Shown here: one piece after another, positions 35,889 through 45,864 of the stretch
Layout: every line of letters starts with the position of its first letter
Position numbering within the stretch: the first letter of the stretch is position 1
Assembly: GCF_000381925.1 (NCBI RefSeq)
Contig: NZ_KB907308.1
Span: forward strand, 558,001 to 622,000
Direction: 5' to 3'
DNA length: 64,000 nucleotides
Source: Nocardia sp. BMG111209
GTDB lineage: Bacteria; Actinomycetota; Actinomycetes; Mycobacteriales; Mycobacteriaceae
Notes under the pieces: model-generated
Told to the model about the DNA's origin: nothing
The model's database searches: none
Seen by the model: the letters and a program-made list of their open reading frames with translations, nothing else
Position numbers and translations under genes: made by a program

Positions 35889-37867
35889 TCGAGCCACGAT
35901 GGTACTCGCACCCGTATCCGCCGGAGGGCGCAAGCGCTGCCGAGGGGCTCCGAAATCAACTGGGCAAGCCGGACCTCGATCACCTCACGATCTTGATCCG
36001 AGAATCTGCCCAGAACAGCTGGGATGCGAAACTCGATAACGCAGCAACCGTCGACTATCGAGTGGATCTGAGAACCATCAGCGCGGCCGAATCATCGGCT
36101 TGGCGTCAACATCTGCTTCGCGGCGCCCCTGCCGATGTACATCTACCCCTTCGCTCCGCCCTCAATGGGCGGATAATCCGAGCACTACTGATCTCGGATA
36201 GAGGGACCCGAGGGCTCGGCGGGTCCACACGCGCAGACAAAGTCACGGAAACCGATCGCGACTTCGTATCGTTCATGCGCAACTCGGGCGAACCACGGGA
36301 TGTGGAATTAGGCGGAGGAACCTACGGATTCGGCAAAGGAATTCTATATCTGATGTCGAAACCAGGTGTCATCCTGGTTCATACCCGTTGCAGATATGAA
36401 GGCCGTCTCGAGACCAGACTCATGGGCGTAGCCCTCTGGAGAAGCTACCGATCCGAAACTGCAGCCGACACCAGACGCTATACCGGTAGACACTGGTGGG
36501 GCGATGATTCGGGCGAGGTGATCGAGCCTCTGGTCGGTTCCGCAGCGGAGTCGGTTGCACAGCAACTAGGGCTACAGCCCTTTACAGGGTCCGAGACCGG
36601 AACCACGATCGTGATCATCGACCCCGAGTTGGGCGATCGTACGCCCGCCGAAGCAGCACAGTATCTGGCCGACACCATCGCCTGGCAGTTGTGGCCCAAG
36701 ATGATTCCCGACGGTCGCGGCGTATCACCTATGCGATTCGCTGTCACCTGTGACGGTATTCAATACAGAGTCCCGGATCCCACGAAGGAACGGCCACTCG
36801 ATCTTTTCGTATCGGCATACAAGGAAATGCTGAGCGACAACGAATCTCCGCTCTACTGCAAGTCTCCTCGCCGATTGCTCGGCAGGCTGGGCTTGAAGAA
36901 ACGGATCGCAGTCCCGTTCGAGCCCAGTGCTGCTGCGCAGTCTGCCGGGTTCGACCGGGTAGTCCACCATGTATGCCTCATGCGTCCCGCCGAGCTGGTT
37001 GTCACCTACTGGCCCGGACCTAAGCCGGCGAGCGAATTGCTTTCGTATGCCGGTGTTTTCCGGGCCGACGTGAAGATGGACCAATGTTATGCGGATGCGG
37101 AGCCACCCACCCACGACAGCTGGAACTATCCATCGCTGAAGTCGAAACAGGACCGCACCTTCGTCCGGACCACCTTCACTCGTCTGAAGGAGGCAGCCGA
37201 CCGACTGATCGCGCTCAACATCGGGCACCAATCCGACGTCGCCGCGGTGTCGTTGGGAGCGGCGAGCGACAAGTTCGCTCCGCTGGTCGGTGGCGCGTGG
37301 GGAATCGGCAGCGCCACGAACTACGGTCGGCCCGGCGACACCAAACCGCCAGGGCCACAACGTCGGGGCGTATCCGATGGTACGGACGAGGAGATCATCT
37401 ACGAACCGGGCCGACATGACCAGGACGGTAGTTTCGCTGATTCTGGAGCCTCTGTGGTCGAGGCGGACGAAGGCTCCTCGATGGACAGACTGGGATCGAA
37501 CGAATCGAACTCGGTGCCACTGCGTAAGCAACGGCCGCGGATCGCCCTTGTCGGCGAGCCGTATCTCGACGAACGGTCAGGTTTCGCGGTACTCGTACAG
37601 GAATTCCGGCTGCCGGTCACCGGCCGCCAGCGAATCCGTGCAGAACTGTCGGTTGCTCTGAACACCGACGGCGGCCGCGAGAGTGACCCGCCGGCCGGTG
37701 CCGCCGAACCCGAGTTGATCGGCTGGGAAGACGACAGCGGAATGCTCACTGACACAGAGAGTCTCGTAGCAGATGGCGGCGAGGCGCAGGTCTGGAAGGC
37801 CGTAGTTCGGCCCGCACCGGATACCATGACCGATATTTCTGTGCGAGTGGAAGCGATAACGGGCTGA
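35885..37867 (+). CDS. MutL/MORC-type GHKL ATPase of the defence operon
   Basis: 660 residues. The GHKL motifs are IRESAQNSWDAK (E40, N44, D47), ISDRGTRGLGG (D105) and the lid GGGTYGFGKG at 143-152. The C-terminal 250 residues are beta-rich with no recognised nuclease motif. In related systems the GHKL protein is thought to act as an ATP-driven clamp that senses or gates access to DNA. Its N-terminus is set by the ATGA overlap with the DUF4420 gene; frames open further upstream overlap that gene and are not conserved-looking. Confidence 0.85.
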   Translation: MIEPRWYSHPYPPEGASAAEGLRNQLGKPDLDHLTILIRESAQNSWDAKLDNAATVDYRVDLRTISAAESSAWRQHLLRGAPADVHLPLRSALNGRIIRALLISDRGTRGLGGSTRADKVTETDRDFVSFMRNSGEPRDVELGGGTYGFGKGILYLMSKPGVILVHTRCRYEGRLETRLMGVALWRSYRSETAADTRRYTGRHWWGDDSGEVIEPLVGSAAESVAQQLGLQPFTGSETGTTIVIIDPELGDRTPAEAAQYLADTIAWQLWPKMIPDGRGVSPMRFAVTCDGIQYRVPDPTKERPLDLFVSAYKEMLSDNESPLYCKSPRRLLGRLGLKKRIAVPFEPSAAAQSAGFDRVVHHVCLMRPAELVVTYWPGPKPASELLSYAGVFRADVKMDQCYADAEPPTHDSWNYPSLKSKQDRTFVRTTFTRLKEAADRLIALNIGHQSDVAAVSLGAASDKFAPLVGGAWGIGSATNYGRPGDTKPPGPQRRGVSDGTDEEIIYEPGRHDQDGSFADSGASVVEADEGSSMDRLGSNESNSVPLRKQRPRIALVGEPYLDERSGFAVLVQEFRLPVTGRQRIRAELSVALNTDGGRESDPPAGAAEPELIGWEDDSGMLTDTESLVADGGEAQVWKAVVRPAPDTMTDISVRVEAITG

Positions 37868-38763
37868 TGCATGTACGCGCGCTTCCATACCGGATTCCTA
37901 CCGCTTCGGCCATCAAGGCAGCGGGCTGGAAACTGGAGATCGACGGGGATCGCATTCCGTTACCTGAGGCTTATCCGCACTGGGACTATCAGACCGTGGT
38001 CACCCTCCATCGCTCGATAACTGTGGATGCGCAACGTTTACGCACGGAATCCGGTCTGGCAGCGGATACCGAGCTCGCGATGGCCGTTGTCTGGACATCG
38101 ACGGGATCGCGACTGCGTGGAACAGCGGACCGTCGATCGTTGGGGACCGACGGTCGCATAGAACTGAATGTTCAGCTGCCCGGCACAGATCTCGGTGGAA
38201 CCCTGATCCTCGATACGGTGCTGGTCCTCGCCGAGCGAAGAGAGGGTACGGACCGCCCGACGGCGGCTCGCCGAGCCGGGTCGGTGTTGTGGAGCGACCA
38301 GGTACACCTCCGCCTACAGGGCGACGCACCACAATTCCCGATGGCAGTCATCGATTTCGAGAATACCAACTACCCGAATGATGCTGCGTGGTATCTGGAA
38401 ATCGGATCGGACTTGACTGCAGCGACAATGGGTTCACTCCTCCTGCTGGTCAACGAGAGAAAACCTGCCGTGGCGGAAGCGCTGAAAAATGCAGGCCGTC
38501 CACGACCTCAAGATGCAATGATGTTGTCGGTGCTGTATGCGGACCTGGCCAGAATCATGATTCAGCATGCACTGCAACAGCCGGAATTCGACGACGAAGC
38601 GGTATTTCCGGACGAGTCGCTCGGTGCGCAGCTGATCAGCCTTTTCGATCGCCTGTTCACCGGTAGATCCATCCGCGATGTCAGGATGCAGGCGGAGCAA
38701 TCGGTGAATTGGTTCTCCTCCGAGATACAGGCGGCAGTCAATATGCTGGAGGGGATCGAATGA
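37867..38763 (+). CDS. Unrecognised fourth gene of the Z1-MutL operon
   Basis: 298 residues that I cannot assign. The N-terminal 160 look beta-rich (WDYQTVVTLHRSITVD, ELNVQLPGTDLGGTLILDTVLVLAE), the C-terminal 130 helical (PAVAEALKNAGRPRPQDAMMLSVLYADLARIMIQHAL). No nuclease, helicase or membrane motif is visible. It overlaps the MutL-like stop by one base (TGATG) and the next gene by ATGA, so it is almost certainly part of the same machine, perhaps a structural or specificity subunit; that role is inference. Confidence 0.8.
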   Translation: MHVRALPYRIPTASAIKAAGWKLEIDGDRIPLPEAYPHWDYQTVVTLHRSITVDAQRLRTESGLAADTELAMAVVWTSTGSRLRGTADRRSLGTDGRIELNVQLPGTDLGGTLILDTVLVLAERREGTDRPTAARRAGSVLWSDQVHLRLQGDAPQFPMAVIDFENTNYPNDAAWYLEIGSDLTAATMGSLLLLVNERKPAVAEALKNAGRPRPQDAMMLSVLYADLARIMIQHALQQPEFDDEAVFPDESLGAQLISLFDRLFTGRSIRDVRMQAEQSVNWFSSEIQAAVNMLEGIE

Positions 38764-39623
38764 GCCGGTTGTATCCACGCCTGCTGAAAGCTCGTGCGAA
38801 AGCGCTGGCTGCTGAATACCGCTCGCTCGCAATCGATGATCTGGCCCACCGGTGGGCAACAAGTGACGACTCGGCAGTGTTCGTCGCCACGGGTGGCGCC
38901 CGGATCAGCACCGATGGTCTCGCCGAAGTACGAGAGATGGTCGTATTTGCTGCCGAAAGCGCTGGGTTTCCAGGACCCCTGACGACCATCCGAAAGACGT
39001 CCTTCGATCTAACATTGGCCGAGCAACTGCACCGAGAGATGAATCTAGCACCGGTCGAAGCAGCCTCCGGTGACGTTTGGGCCTTTCTCGCCCTCGTTCT
39101 ATTGCCGGATGTAGCGCACTGGAGATATCCGAACCCACCAGGTGACCGAGTACTGGGATCTGACTTGACGAGACATGTCTTCGGACGGCTTTGGTGGAGA
39201 GCCCAACTGGTTCATGATCCTTGGAACGTGAATCCGTACGGTGCTCTAAAGATACTCGGTGAGTCCTCGTTCGACCAGATATATGCTCGCCGGTCGGCGC
39301 TGGGCGGAAGCCCTCATTTGATCAAGTCGATTCTCAGAGTTTGGAGCAGCCTTGCCCTCGACGGTCTCTCCGAACGTGAAACGATCAGAGACTTCTTGAA
39401 AAGACTTCTTCGGCTCGGACCTTTTGTCTCCTTCGATGCTATTACTGCAGATGCCCTGGATACCGAGTTACGGGCAATCGCATGGGAAACGGTTTATGCA
39501 AGCCATATTGAGGCCGGATTCCATCCCGACGAAGCCGCCGCTAACTCGGATCGGGCTGCATGTCGCGATTCAGGCGAACAACACAGGGAACCTACCGGTG
39601 CACCTGCCAATCGCGCCTCCTGA
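38760..39623 (+). CDS. Fifth gene of the Z1-MutL operon, perhaps DUF6339-like
   Basis: 287 residues, mainly helical, starting MSRLYPRLLKARAKAL. I have a weak memory of DUF6339 proteins in similar actinobacterial operons, but I cannot confirm it. PNPPGDRVLGSDLTRHVFGRLWWRAQL in the middle and LRRLLRLG-like helices later show no catalytic pattern I know. The last 30 residues (SDRAACRDSGEQHREP) look low in structure and may be a frayed end. The ATGA overlap with the preceding gene ties it to the operon, and it is the last tightly coupled member. Confidence 0.75.
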   Translation: MSRLYPRLLKARAKALAAEYRSLAIDDLAHRWATSDDSAVFVATGGARISTDGLAEVREMVVFAAESAGFPGPLTTIRKTSFDLTLAEQLHREMNLAPVEAASGDVWAFLALVLLPDVAHWRYPNPPGDRVLGSDLTRHVFGRLWWRAQLVHDPWNVNPYGALKILGESSFDQIYARRSALGGSPHLIKSILRVWSSLALDGLSERETIRDFLKRLLRLGPFVSFDAITADALDTELRAIAWETVYASHIEAGFHPDEAAANSDRAACRDSGEQHREPTGAPANRAS

Positions 39624-39921
39624 GCACAGTTAACGCGACTGAGAGCGAGCGCTGTCCAACTCCAAGTTCCTCGACAGCCGCTGCCGAGGAGCAAGGCTCA
39701 TTTCATAACAGGCGAGACCATTCGGTTTACTCTGCGAGCCCCTACGAAGGCAACTGCTGTTCTTGCGAGTGTAGTAGATGCTGGACCAGCTCTATGCCAC
39801 TCCAGCAGGCGATGGTCGGAGCTCGGCGAGACAAAAGTACGGCGAGATTCTACGATCAGAAGGATGAAGTTCCAACCCTCGAGTGCCTGCGACGGTTGGT
39901 AGCAGATCGGATATATGAAGG
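39624..39921. other. Gap between the five-gene operon and the second GHKL-nuclease gene
   Basis: About 300 bases of lower GC. Short frames cross it (one ends at 39931, overlapping the next start) but none has a ribosome site or recognisable sequence. It may hold a promoter for the next gene or the remains of a lost gene; I cannot tell. Confidence 0.4.
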
Positions 39922-41937
39922 ATGCACTTGACCGAGCTTACTGACAACCGCCTCCACATTCATTTTCATGGGCGGGTGATCGAGCATCTTGGAATCGATA
40001 TGTACCAGTCTCCGGTGGCCGCGATTGCCGAACTGGTATCTAACGCGTGGGATGCCGATGCGTCGGCCGTCGAAATCTCACTTCCCATCAAGAAACTGGG
40101 TTCTGGTATCACCGTATCCGACAACGGCGACGGGATGACCTTTAAAGAATGTCAAGAGCGATTTCTCAAAGTAGGATATAATCGAAGGGCTGTTACGGGC
40201 ACCGATCTGACCCAATCGGGCAGGCCCGTGATGGGCAGAAAAGGGATCGGCAAGTTTGCCGGATTCGGGATAGCCGAACTTGTCGAAATAGACACGATCA
40301 GCAAAGAAACCGGCGAGCATACGAAGTTTATCCTCGATATCGTTGCCCTGACACACGACGATTCATATTCGAGCGAACCGATGGAAGTAGAGGTGCTCGC
40401 TTACGAAGGACCTGACGAAGCTCGCAAGGAATCACATGGAACAAGATTCACGCTAAAAAGCTTGACTCTCAAACGGTCGCCGAATCCAGAGCAATTCAGA
40501 GCGAGTATGGCCAGACGGTTTCTCCTCCTGGAGCGAGCGGAGAACTTTCGCGTTGCAGTCAACGGAACACCGATATCCGAGGATTCGGATGTCGAGTCTG
40601 TAGAATTCGATTATCCTGCCGACTACGAGCGGAATCAAAAGCCCAACGATTTGGTTGTCGATAACGACGGCTGGGGCATAGAAGAGCTGTCCAACGGTGA
40701 GAGAATACGATGGAGGTTTGTATTCTACAAGGAGCCAATAAAGCAGGAAGAACTCTCTGGTATATCGATTTTCAGCCGATACAAGCTTGCCCAGAAGCCA
40801 TTCGCCTTCAATCTTAGCGGAGGATTCGGCGGGCAGCACGGTATTAATTACCTGTCGGGAAGGGTGCAAGCCGACTATATCGACGACCAGCAAAAGGATT
40901 TGATATCGACTGAAAGGCAACGGATCAACTGGGAATCAGAGGATGCTCGTCCTCTCCTGGATTGGGGGCAGAATCGGATTAGGTCACTGCTCAGACTGTG
41001 GCAGGAGCGGCGTGCTGCCGCAAAGGTCGACGCCATGAATCAACGGCTAACGCCCTTTTCCGAGAGGCTTGCCAGATTGGAACAGTACGAGCAGAAGGTA
41101 GTACGGCGTGCTTTGAGCTCCCTAGCACGCATACCGGCGTTGTCGGATGAACAATTCGCTGACCTTTCAAACGCCATACTTATGGCGTGGGAGGGGGGCC
41201 GGCTGCAAGATTTGATCAGTACGCTATCTGATTCGTCAGACTTGGATGCCGACAAGCTTGTTGAAATCCTTGTGCAGTCTCGCGTAATGTCCGCGTTGCA
41301 TGCCGCCGAACGAGTGAAAGTCCAACTCGAGCTGTTGAAAGGTCTCGAAGAGCGTATAAGAAACCGAGAGCTGGAAAATGCGATCCGCGACTATATTGCC
41401 GAAAATCCGTGGATGATTTCTCCAGAGTGGGAAACATTCCGCCAAGAAAGAAGTCTCGATAAGCTGATCAAAGAGATCGGGAAAGAACAACTTGACAAGG
41501 AGCGAGCATGGGACTCTCGCGTCGACCTTGTTCTCCGATCAGGAGATCAGTTGCTGGTGATAGAGTTCATGAGACCTGGAAAGACTGCCGACCTAGACCA
41601 TATAACGCGCTTTCAGAGGTACATTGACACTCTCCGTGAAGTTACGCCGGTTCGGCATTCGGATGTTCGTAGCATTACCGGACTAATGGTAGCCGATAAG
41701 CTGGAGAAGCCGTCCGGATTTAAAGCAATGATCGACAGGCTGAGGAAGGACGGGATGGATGCCACGGATTGGAACGGACTGCTCCAGAAGGCGCGTTCGC
41801 AGTGGCAAGACTACTTTGAAATTCTGTTTTCTCGCGCGCCCGAGGATAATCGCATGAAGGCACTAGCCTCCGATCCGATTGATATCGAGCTCGATGCAAA
41901 GGATACGCGCGAACAATTCCCCGAACTCGAGAAGTAA
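39922..41937 (+). CDS. GHKL ATPase fused to PD-(D/E)XK-like domain, defence-island copy
   Basis: 671 residues with the same layout as the gene at 3912-5939. The N-box IAELVSNAWDADA has E37, N41, D44 at exactly the same positions as that paralogue; DNGDGM and GRKGIGKFAGFG follow. Both proteins share a late PW(L/M)xxPEW block before the C-terminal domain. Here D535 and E548 are present but the expected Lys of ExK is Met550 (VIEFMRPGK), with Lys four residues on. GC is clearly lower than in the core. It resembles ATP-binding proteins of HgiDII/BbrUII-type restriction loci and lies beside a cytosine methylase, so I infer a restriction role. Confidence 0.82.
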   Translation: MHLTELTDNRLHIHFHGRVIEHLGIDMYQSPVAAIAELVSNAWDADASAVEISLPIKKLGSGITVSDNGDGMTFKECQERFLKVGYNRRAVTGTDLTQSGRPVMGRKGIGKFAGFGIAELVEIDTISKETGEHTKFILDIVALTHDDSYSSEPMEVEVLAYEGPDEARKESHGTRFTLKSLTLKRSPNPEQFRASMARRFLLLERAENFRVAVNGTPISEDSDVESVEFDYPADYERNQKPNDLVVDNDGWGIEELSNGERIRWRFVFYKEPIKQEELSGISIFSRYKLAQKPFAFNLSGGFGGQHGINYLSGRVQADYIDDQQKDLISTERQRINWESEDARPLLDWGQNRIRSLLRLWQERRAAAKVDAMNQRLTPFSERLARLEQYEQKVVRRALSSLARIPALSDEQFADLSNAILMAWEGGRLQDLISTLSDSSDLDADKLVEILVQSRVMSALHAAERVKVQLELLKGLEERIRNRELENAIRDYIAENPWMISPEWETFRQERSLDKLIKEIGKEQLDKERAWDSRVDLVLRSGDQLLVIEFMRPGKTADLDHITRFQRYIDTLREVTPVRHSDVRSITGLMVADKLEKPSGFKAMIDRLRKDGMDATDWNGLLQKARSQWQDYFEILFSRAPEDNRMKALASDPIDIELDAKDTREQFPELEK

Positions 41938-42025
41938 GTGGCTTGCCGTTGTTCGATAGCTGTCATTTGAGCGGAAATAATGAACCGAGCAACGGCGCTT
42001 TCTCCAACCGATTGAATCTGTGGAC

Positions 42026-43216
42026 TCAGGCGCCGACTACATTCAAATTTTCGTCGATGAGAAGAACGTCCTGTTTACCTTCGACATCGTCCATTTCCTC
42101 CAGGTCGATGTGGATTTTTCCAGCTCGAGCTTCATCCCAAGTCTTAGCTATAGCCTGGTCGAGACTGGCAACGACTGGCTTCTTTTCGAAAACGGCGGCA
42201 GCCAGAATATGAACAGCAACCCGCGGTGGAATCGCATTACCAACCTGTTGATATTTATCTGTCCCATCCCACGGATAATCGATCGGAAAAGTCTGCAATA
42301 GTCCTGCTTCGCGCGGCTCCAGCCGATCTATGTCACATTTCCCGACTTGAAGACGATTTCGACGAATTTTTCCTGTGATTGTCGCAGACGGCTCGCTAGA
42401 TGTTCGGCGACCTCGTATATCAGGCTTCCCTCCGGTTCCATAATTCGAGACAACGATAAACTCTTTTGGACGGTGCTGCAGCGAAGTGAATGCCTCTGCC
42501 ATACTCACCCATGGCAAATATTCCTGGTCACCGCTCTTTTGCTCGACTCCTTTAACATACTTACGATGTGTGGGTTTCGGAAAGGTAACAATTCTGCCGT
42601 GACGCGCGATCAAAATAGCTCGGCGGCGAGTCTGCGGTACTCCGTATTGCTCAGTCCGAATAACTTTAACTTCTGCCTCGTATCCCCTGGATCGTAGTAC
42701 AATAGCGATTGCATCCCACACCGGCTTGACGGTGGGCACTTGCTCGAGCACAATCGTAGCGAATGAGCGATTCTTCTCCATTGCGGCCAGCGCCCAACGA
42801 AGAGGCTGCAGAACCAGCCCTGTACGAGGGTCGTCCAAGCTATCCAAATCTTCGCTAACATCCTCCCCGGCATCCATTCTATGGATGAATTCCAGAACCT
42901 GATCCAATGCTTTCCGACCCACGCCCGAACCGGCTACTGAAAATGTCTGACATGGTGGTCCGCCAGTAAGAATATCTGCATTTTCAAAACAATCCAGCAA
43001 AGATAGATTACGCACATCAGAACAACGAGTTCCGATCCCGGCGGCACGTCGTGTTTCACATGCATCCACATCAAGTTCGATGCCAACAGACGGTATATCC
43101 AGCCACTTTGCAGCTACATCGAGACCGCCTGGGCCAGCAAAGAGATCTATCATGCGAACCTGAGATGGGTTTACAGCGTCCACTGTAAACTGATCGTCCA
43201 CACTATCGAGCAGCAT
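42026..43216 (-). CDS. dcm: DNA (cytosine-5-)-methyltransferase
   Basis: 396 residues with motif I (DLFAGPGGLD), motif IV (GGPPCQTFS, catalytic Cys), motif VIII (QTRRRAIL), a target-recognition region around 240-300 and motif X (YQQVGNAIPPRVA). Motif VI is EQVP instead of the common ENVP, a variant I recall from some phage and actinobacterial enzymes. It converges with the GHKL-nuclease gene (88 bases between stops) and probably protects host DNA from it or from the Z1-DUF4420 complex. Low GC marks it as acquired. Sequence specificity cannot be read off. Confidence 0.93.
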   Translation of the reverse strand: MLLDSVDDQFTVDAVNPSQVRMIDLFAGPGGLDVAAKWLDIPSVGIELDVDACETRRAAGIGTRCSDVRNLSLLDCFENADILTGGPPCQTFSVAGSGVGRKALDQVLEFIHRMDAGEDVSEDLDSLDDPRTGLVLQPLRWALAAMEKNRSFATIVLEQVPTVKPVWDAIAIVLRSRGYEAEVKVIRTEQYGVPQTRRRAILIARHGRIVTFPKPTHRKYVKGVEQKSGDQEYLPWVSMAEAFTSLQHRPKEFIVVSNYGTGGKPDIRGRRTSSEPSATITGKIRRNRLQVGKCDIDRLEPREAGLLQTFPIDYPWDGTDKYQQVGNAIPPRVAVHILAAAVFEKKPVVASLDQAIAKTWDEARAGKIHIDLEEMDDVEGKQDVLLIDENLNVVGA

Positions 43217-43489
43217 AGGATCCAGACTAATGCAACCGCTGCGAGATGGCAGCGTTACCCATGGTTTATTTACATAACACCAGTATCACGATTGAAGATA
43301 CACGCTACATGACAGCGCACACACGTCGGCTCTCACTGTTGTCCACCGATCGCTCGGCTAGCATACATCCTGTACGGGACAATTTGGCTGACACCCGTCG
43401 GCATCTATGTCAAGTCACTGCTGGCTCGCGCGGCGGTCATAGAAAACTGTCAACTAAGATTGTGGGCTGCGGTCTCAGTGTCGGTAAGG
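43217..43489. other. Upstream region of the methyltransferase gene
   Basis: About 270 bases with no supportable gene. It must hold the dcm promoter on the minus strand. Base composition is AT-richer than the flanking core DNA. I saw no tRNA or long repeat. Confidence 0.4.
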
Positions 43490-44116
43490 TTAGAAGCTAT
43501 CAATGTCAGCGATTGCATCCGCGAGCCCGACGAACCATTCCGGACGCCGGAAGCTGTCGAATAGTTTCCGGCTTTCGTAGATCAATTGACCTAGATTATG
43601 CATTTCGTAGACAGATCGACCAAAAATGTACCACCTACCGTGAATTTGGTCGATGCCGCAACCAGCGCTTTTTGCCAGGCGGGCGATCGCTGTAGCCCTG
43701 GCTGCGTCAGGGATAACCCCGACGATCGGATAATCTGCATGATGGTGCCCGCTCCCACCAGAGCATGAATAGAAGGTGGCTGCGCCTGATGCGCTCAGCG
43801 CAAAGCTCAGGCCAGCCACACCAATATCCAGGTATCCGACAGCAGCCATAAGCTCGGAGTATTGGACATCGTCCTCTTCTGCAAGGTCTTTAAGAATCGC
43901 TTCGACGCCGTCAGCCTCTGACGACAGAGCTGCCTGATGCAAGATCCCTTCCTCTGTCGCAAGGCAGTCCGCTGCTTCAGGCCAGCCGAGCATACTCAGG
44001 CATTGATAATCATGGTGATCTGTAAAACCAGCGGCGACATCGCTAGCGGTCAAGTCGACCCGAAGCTCAGCGGTCTCATAGCTGTAACCGATCTGAATGT
44101 CGGATTCCTGAATCAT
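43490..44116 (-). CDS. Hypothetical protein at the island edge
   Basis: 208 residues, acidic, cytoplasmic, with no family I recognise. A segment SASGAATFYSCSGGSGHHHADYPIVGVIPDAARA contains Cys and several His and may bind a metal or nucleotide; this resembles small uncharacterised proteins that follow defence genes, but that is only an impression. Base composition is between island and core. It lies between dcm and ilvC on the minus strand, so it may be the last gene of the accessory region. Confidence 0.65.
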   Translation of the reverse strand: MIQESDIQIGYSYETAELRVDLTASDVAAGFTDHHDYQCLSMLGWPEAADCLATEEGILHQAALSSEADGVEAILKDLAEEDDVQYSELMAAVGYLDIGVAGLSFALSASGAATFYSCSGGSGHHHADYPIVGVIPDAARATAIARLAKSAGCGIDQIHGRWYIFGRSVYEMHNLGQLIYESRKLFDSFRRPEWFVGLADAIADIDSF

Positions 44117-44207
44117 GCTCCAAGCATGCCGGATGTGAGCTTCGTTTGGGTCCTGAACAACTCGATATCCCCTGATGCGCGCCGACTTGGCGGCGAAGGT
44201 TGGATCA

Positions 44208-44245
44208 TCTGTGGCCCAACACCTTCAAATATGCCGGGCCACAGA
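44208..44245 (-). terminator. Hairpin behind ilvC
   Basis: TCTGTGGCCC and GGGCCACAGA form a perfect 10-base-pair stem around an 18-base loop, beginning 14 bases after the ilvC stop on the minus strand. The loop is long and there is no strong U tract. Confidence 0.5.
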
Positions 44246-44258
44246 CGAGTGCTCGGCG

Positions 44259-45299
<1,041 letters not shown>

Positions 45300-45360
45300 T
45301 CACTTTTCATCGGATCGAACCCCACGCCGCGGGCGGGTGCCGCCGTCGATCCGGGTAACT

Positions 45361-45864
45361 CTATCGGGTTGCGGTGATGGACTTGGGGCCGCGTCCCACG
45401 GCCACCACGCCGGACTGCACGATCTCGCGGATGCCGTACGGTTCCAGCATGCGCAGCAGCGCGTCGAGTTTGGACCGGGTTCCGGTCGCCTCGACGGTGA
45501 GGGCGTCCGGCGACACGTCGATCACCTTGGCCCGGAACAGGCCGACCGCCTCGATGACCTGGGTCCGGACGCTGGCGTCGGCGCGCACCTTCACCAGGAT
45601 CAGTTCGCGGGCCACCGAGCTGTCGGAGTCCTGCTCCACGATCTTGATCACGTTGACCAGCTTGTTGAGCTGCTTGGTGACCTGCTCGAGCGGCAGGTCC
45701 TCGACCGTCACGACGATGGTCATGCGCGAGATGTCGGGGACCTCGGTGCCGCCGACGGCGAGCGACTCGATGTTGAAGCCGCGGCGGGAGAACAGGCTCG
45801 CCACGCGCGCGAGCACGCCGGGCTTGTCCTCCACGAGCACGCTCAGGGTGTGGGTGGTGCTCAT
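45361..45864 (-). CDS. ilvN: Acetolactate synthase small (regulatory) subunit
   Basis: 167 residues. The N-terminal ACT domain ([32 protein letters not shown]) binds branched-chain amino acids, mainly valine, for feedback inhibition; the C-terminal half is the ALS_ss_C domain ending [18 protein letters not shown]. It activates and regulates IlvB. Its start overlaps the ilvB stop by four bases (ATGA), coupling translation of the two subunits. Confidence 0.96.
   Translation of the reverse strand: MSTTHTLSVLVEDKPGVLARVASLFSRRGFNIESLAVGGTEVPDISRMTIVVTVEDLPLEQVTKQLNKLVNVIKIVEQDSDSSVARELILVKVRADASVRTQVIEAVGLFRAKVIDVSPDALTVEATGTRSKLDALLRMLEPYGIREIVQSGVVAVGRGPKSITATR

Noticed and set aside
39560..39931. 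123-codon plus-strand frame as a possible Vsr-like or regulatory gene before the GHKL-nuclease
   Set aside because: Composition is odd (Cys/Ser-rich), it overlaps both neighbours in other frames, and it lacks any Vsr motif.
43246..43695. 149-codon plus-strand frame upstream of dcm
   Set aside because: It overlaps the 208-residue minus-strand gene and has no recognisable sequence or ribosome site.
31967..44258. Integrative element with att sites or a tRNA target
   Set aside because: I found no integrase, transposase, tRNA or flanking direct repeats around the island, so its means of arrival is not visible.
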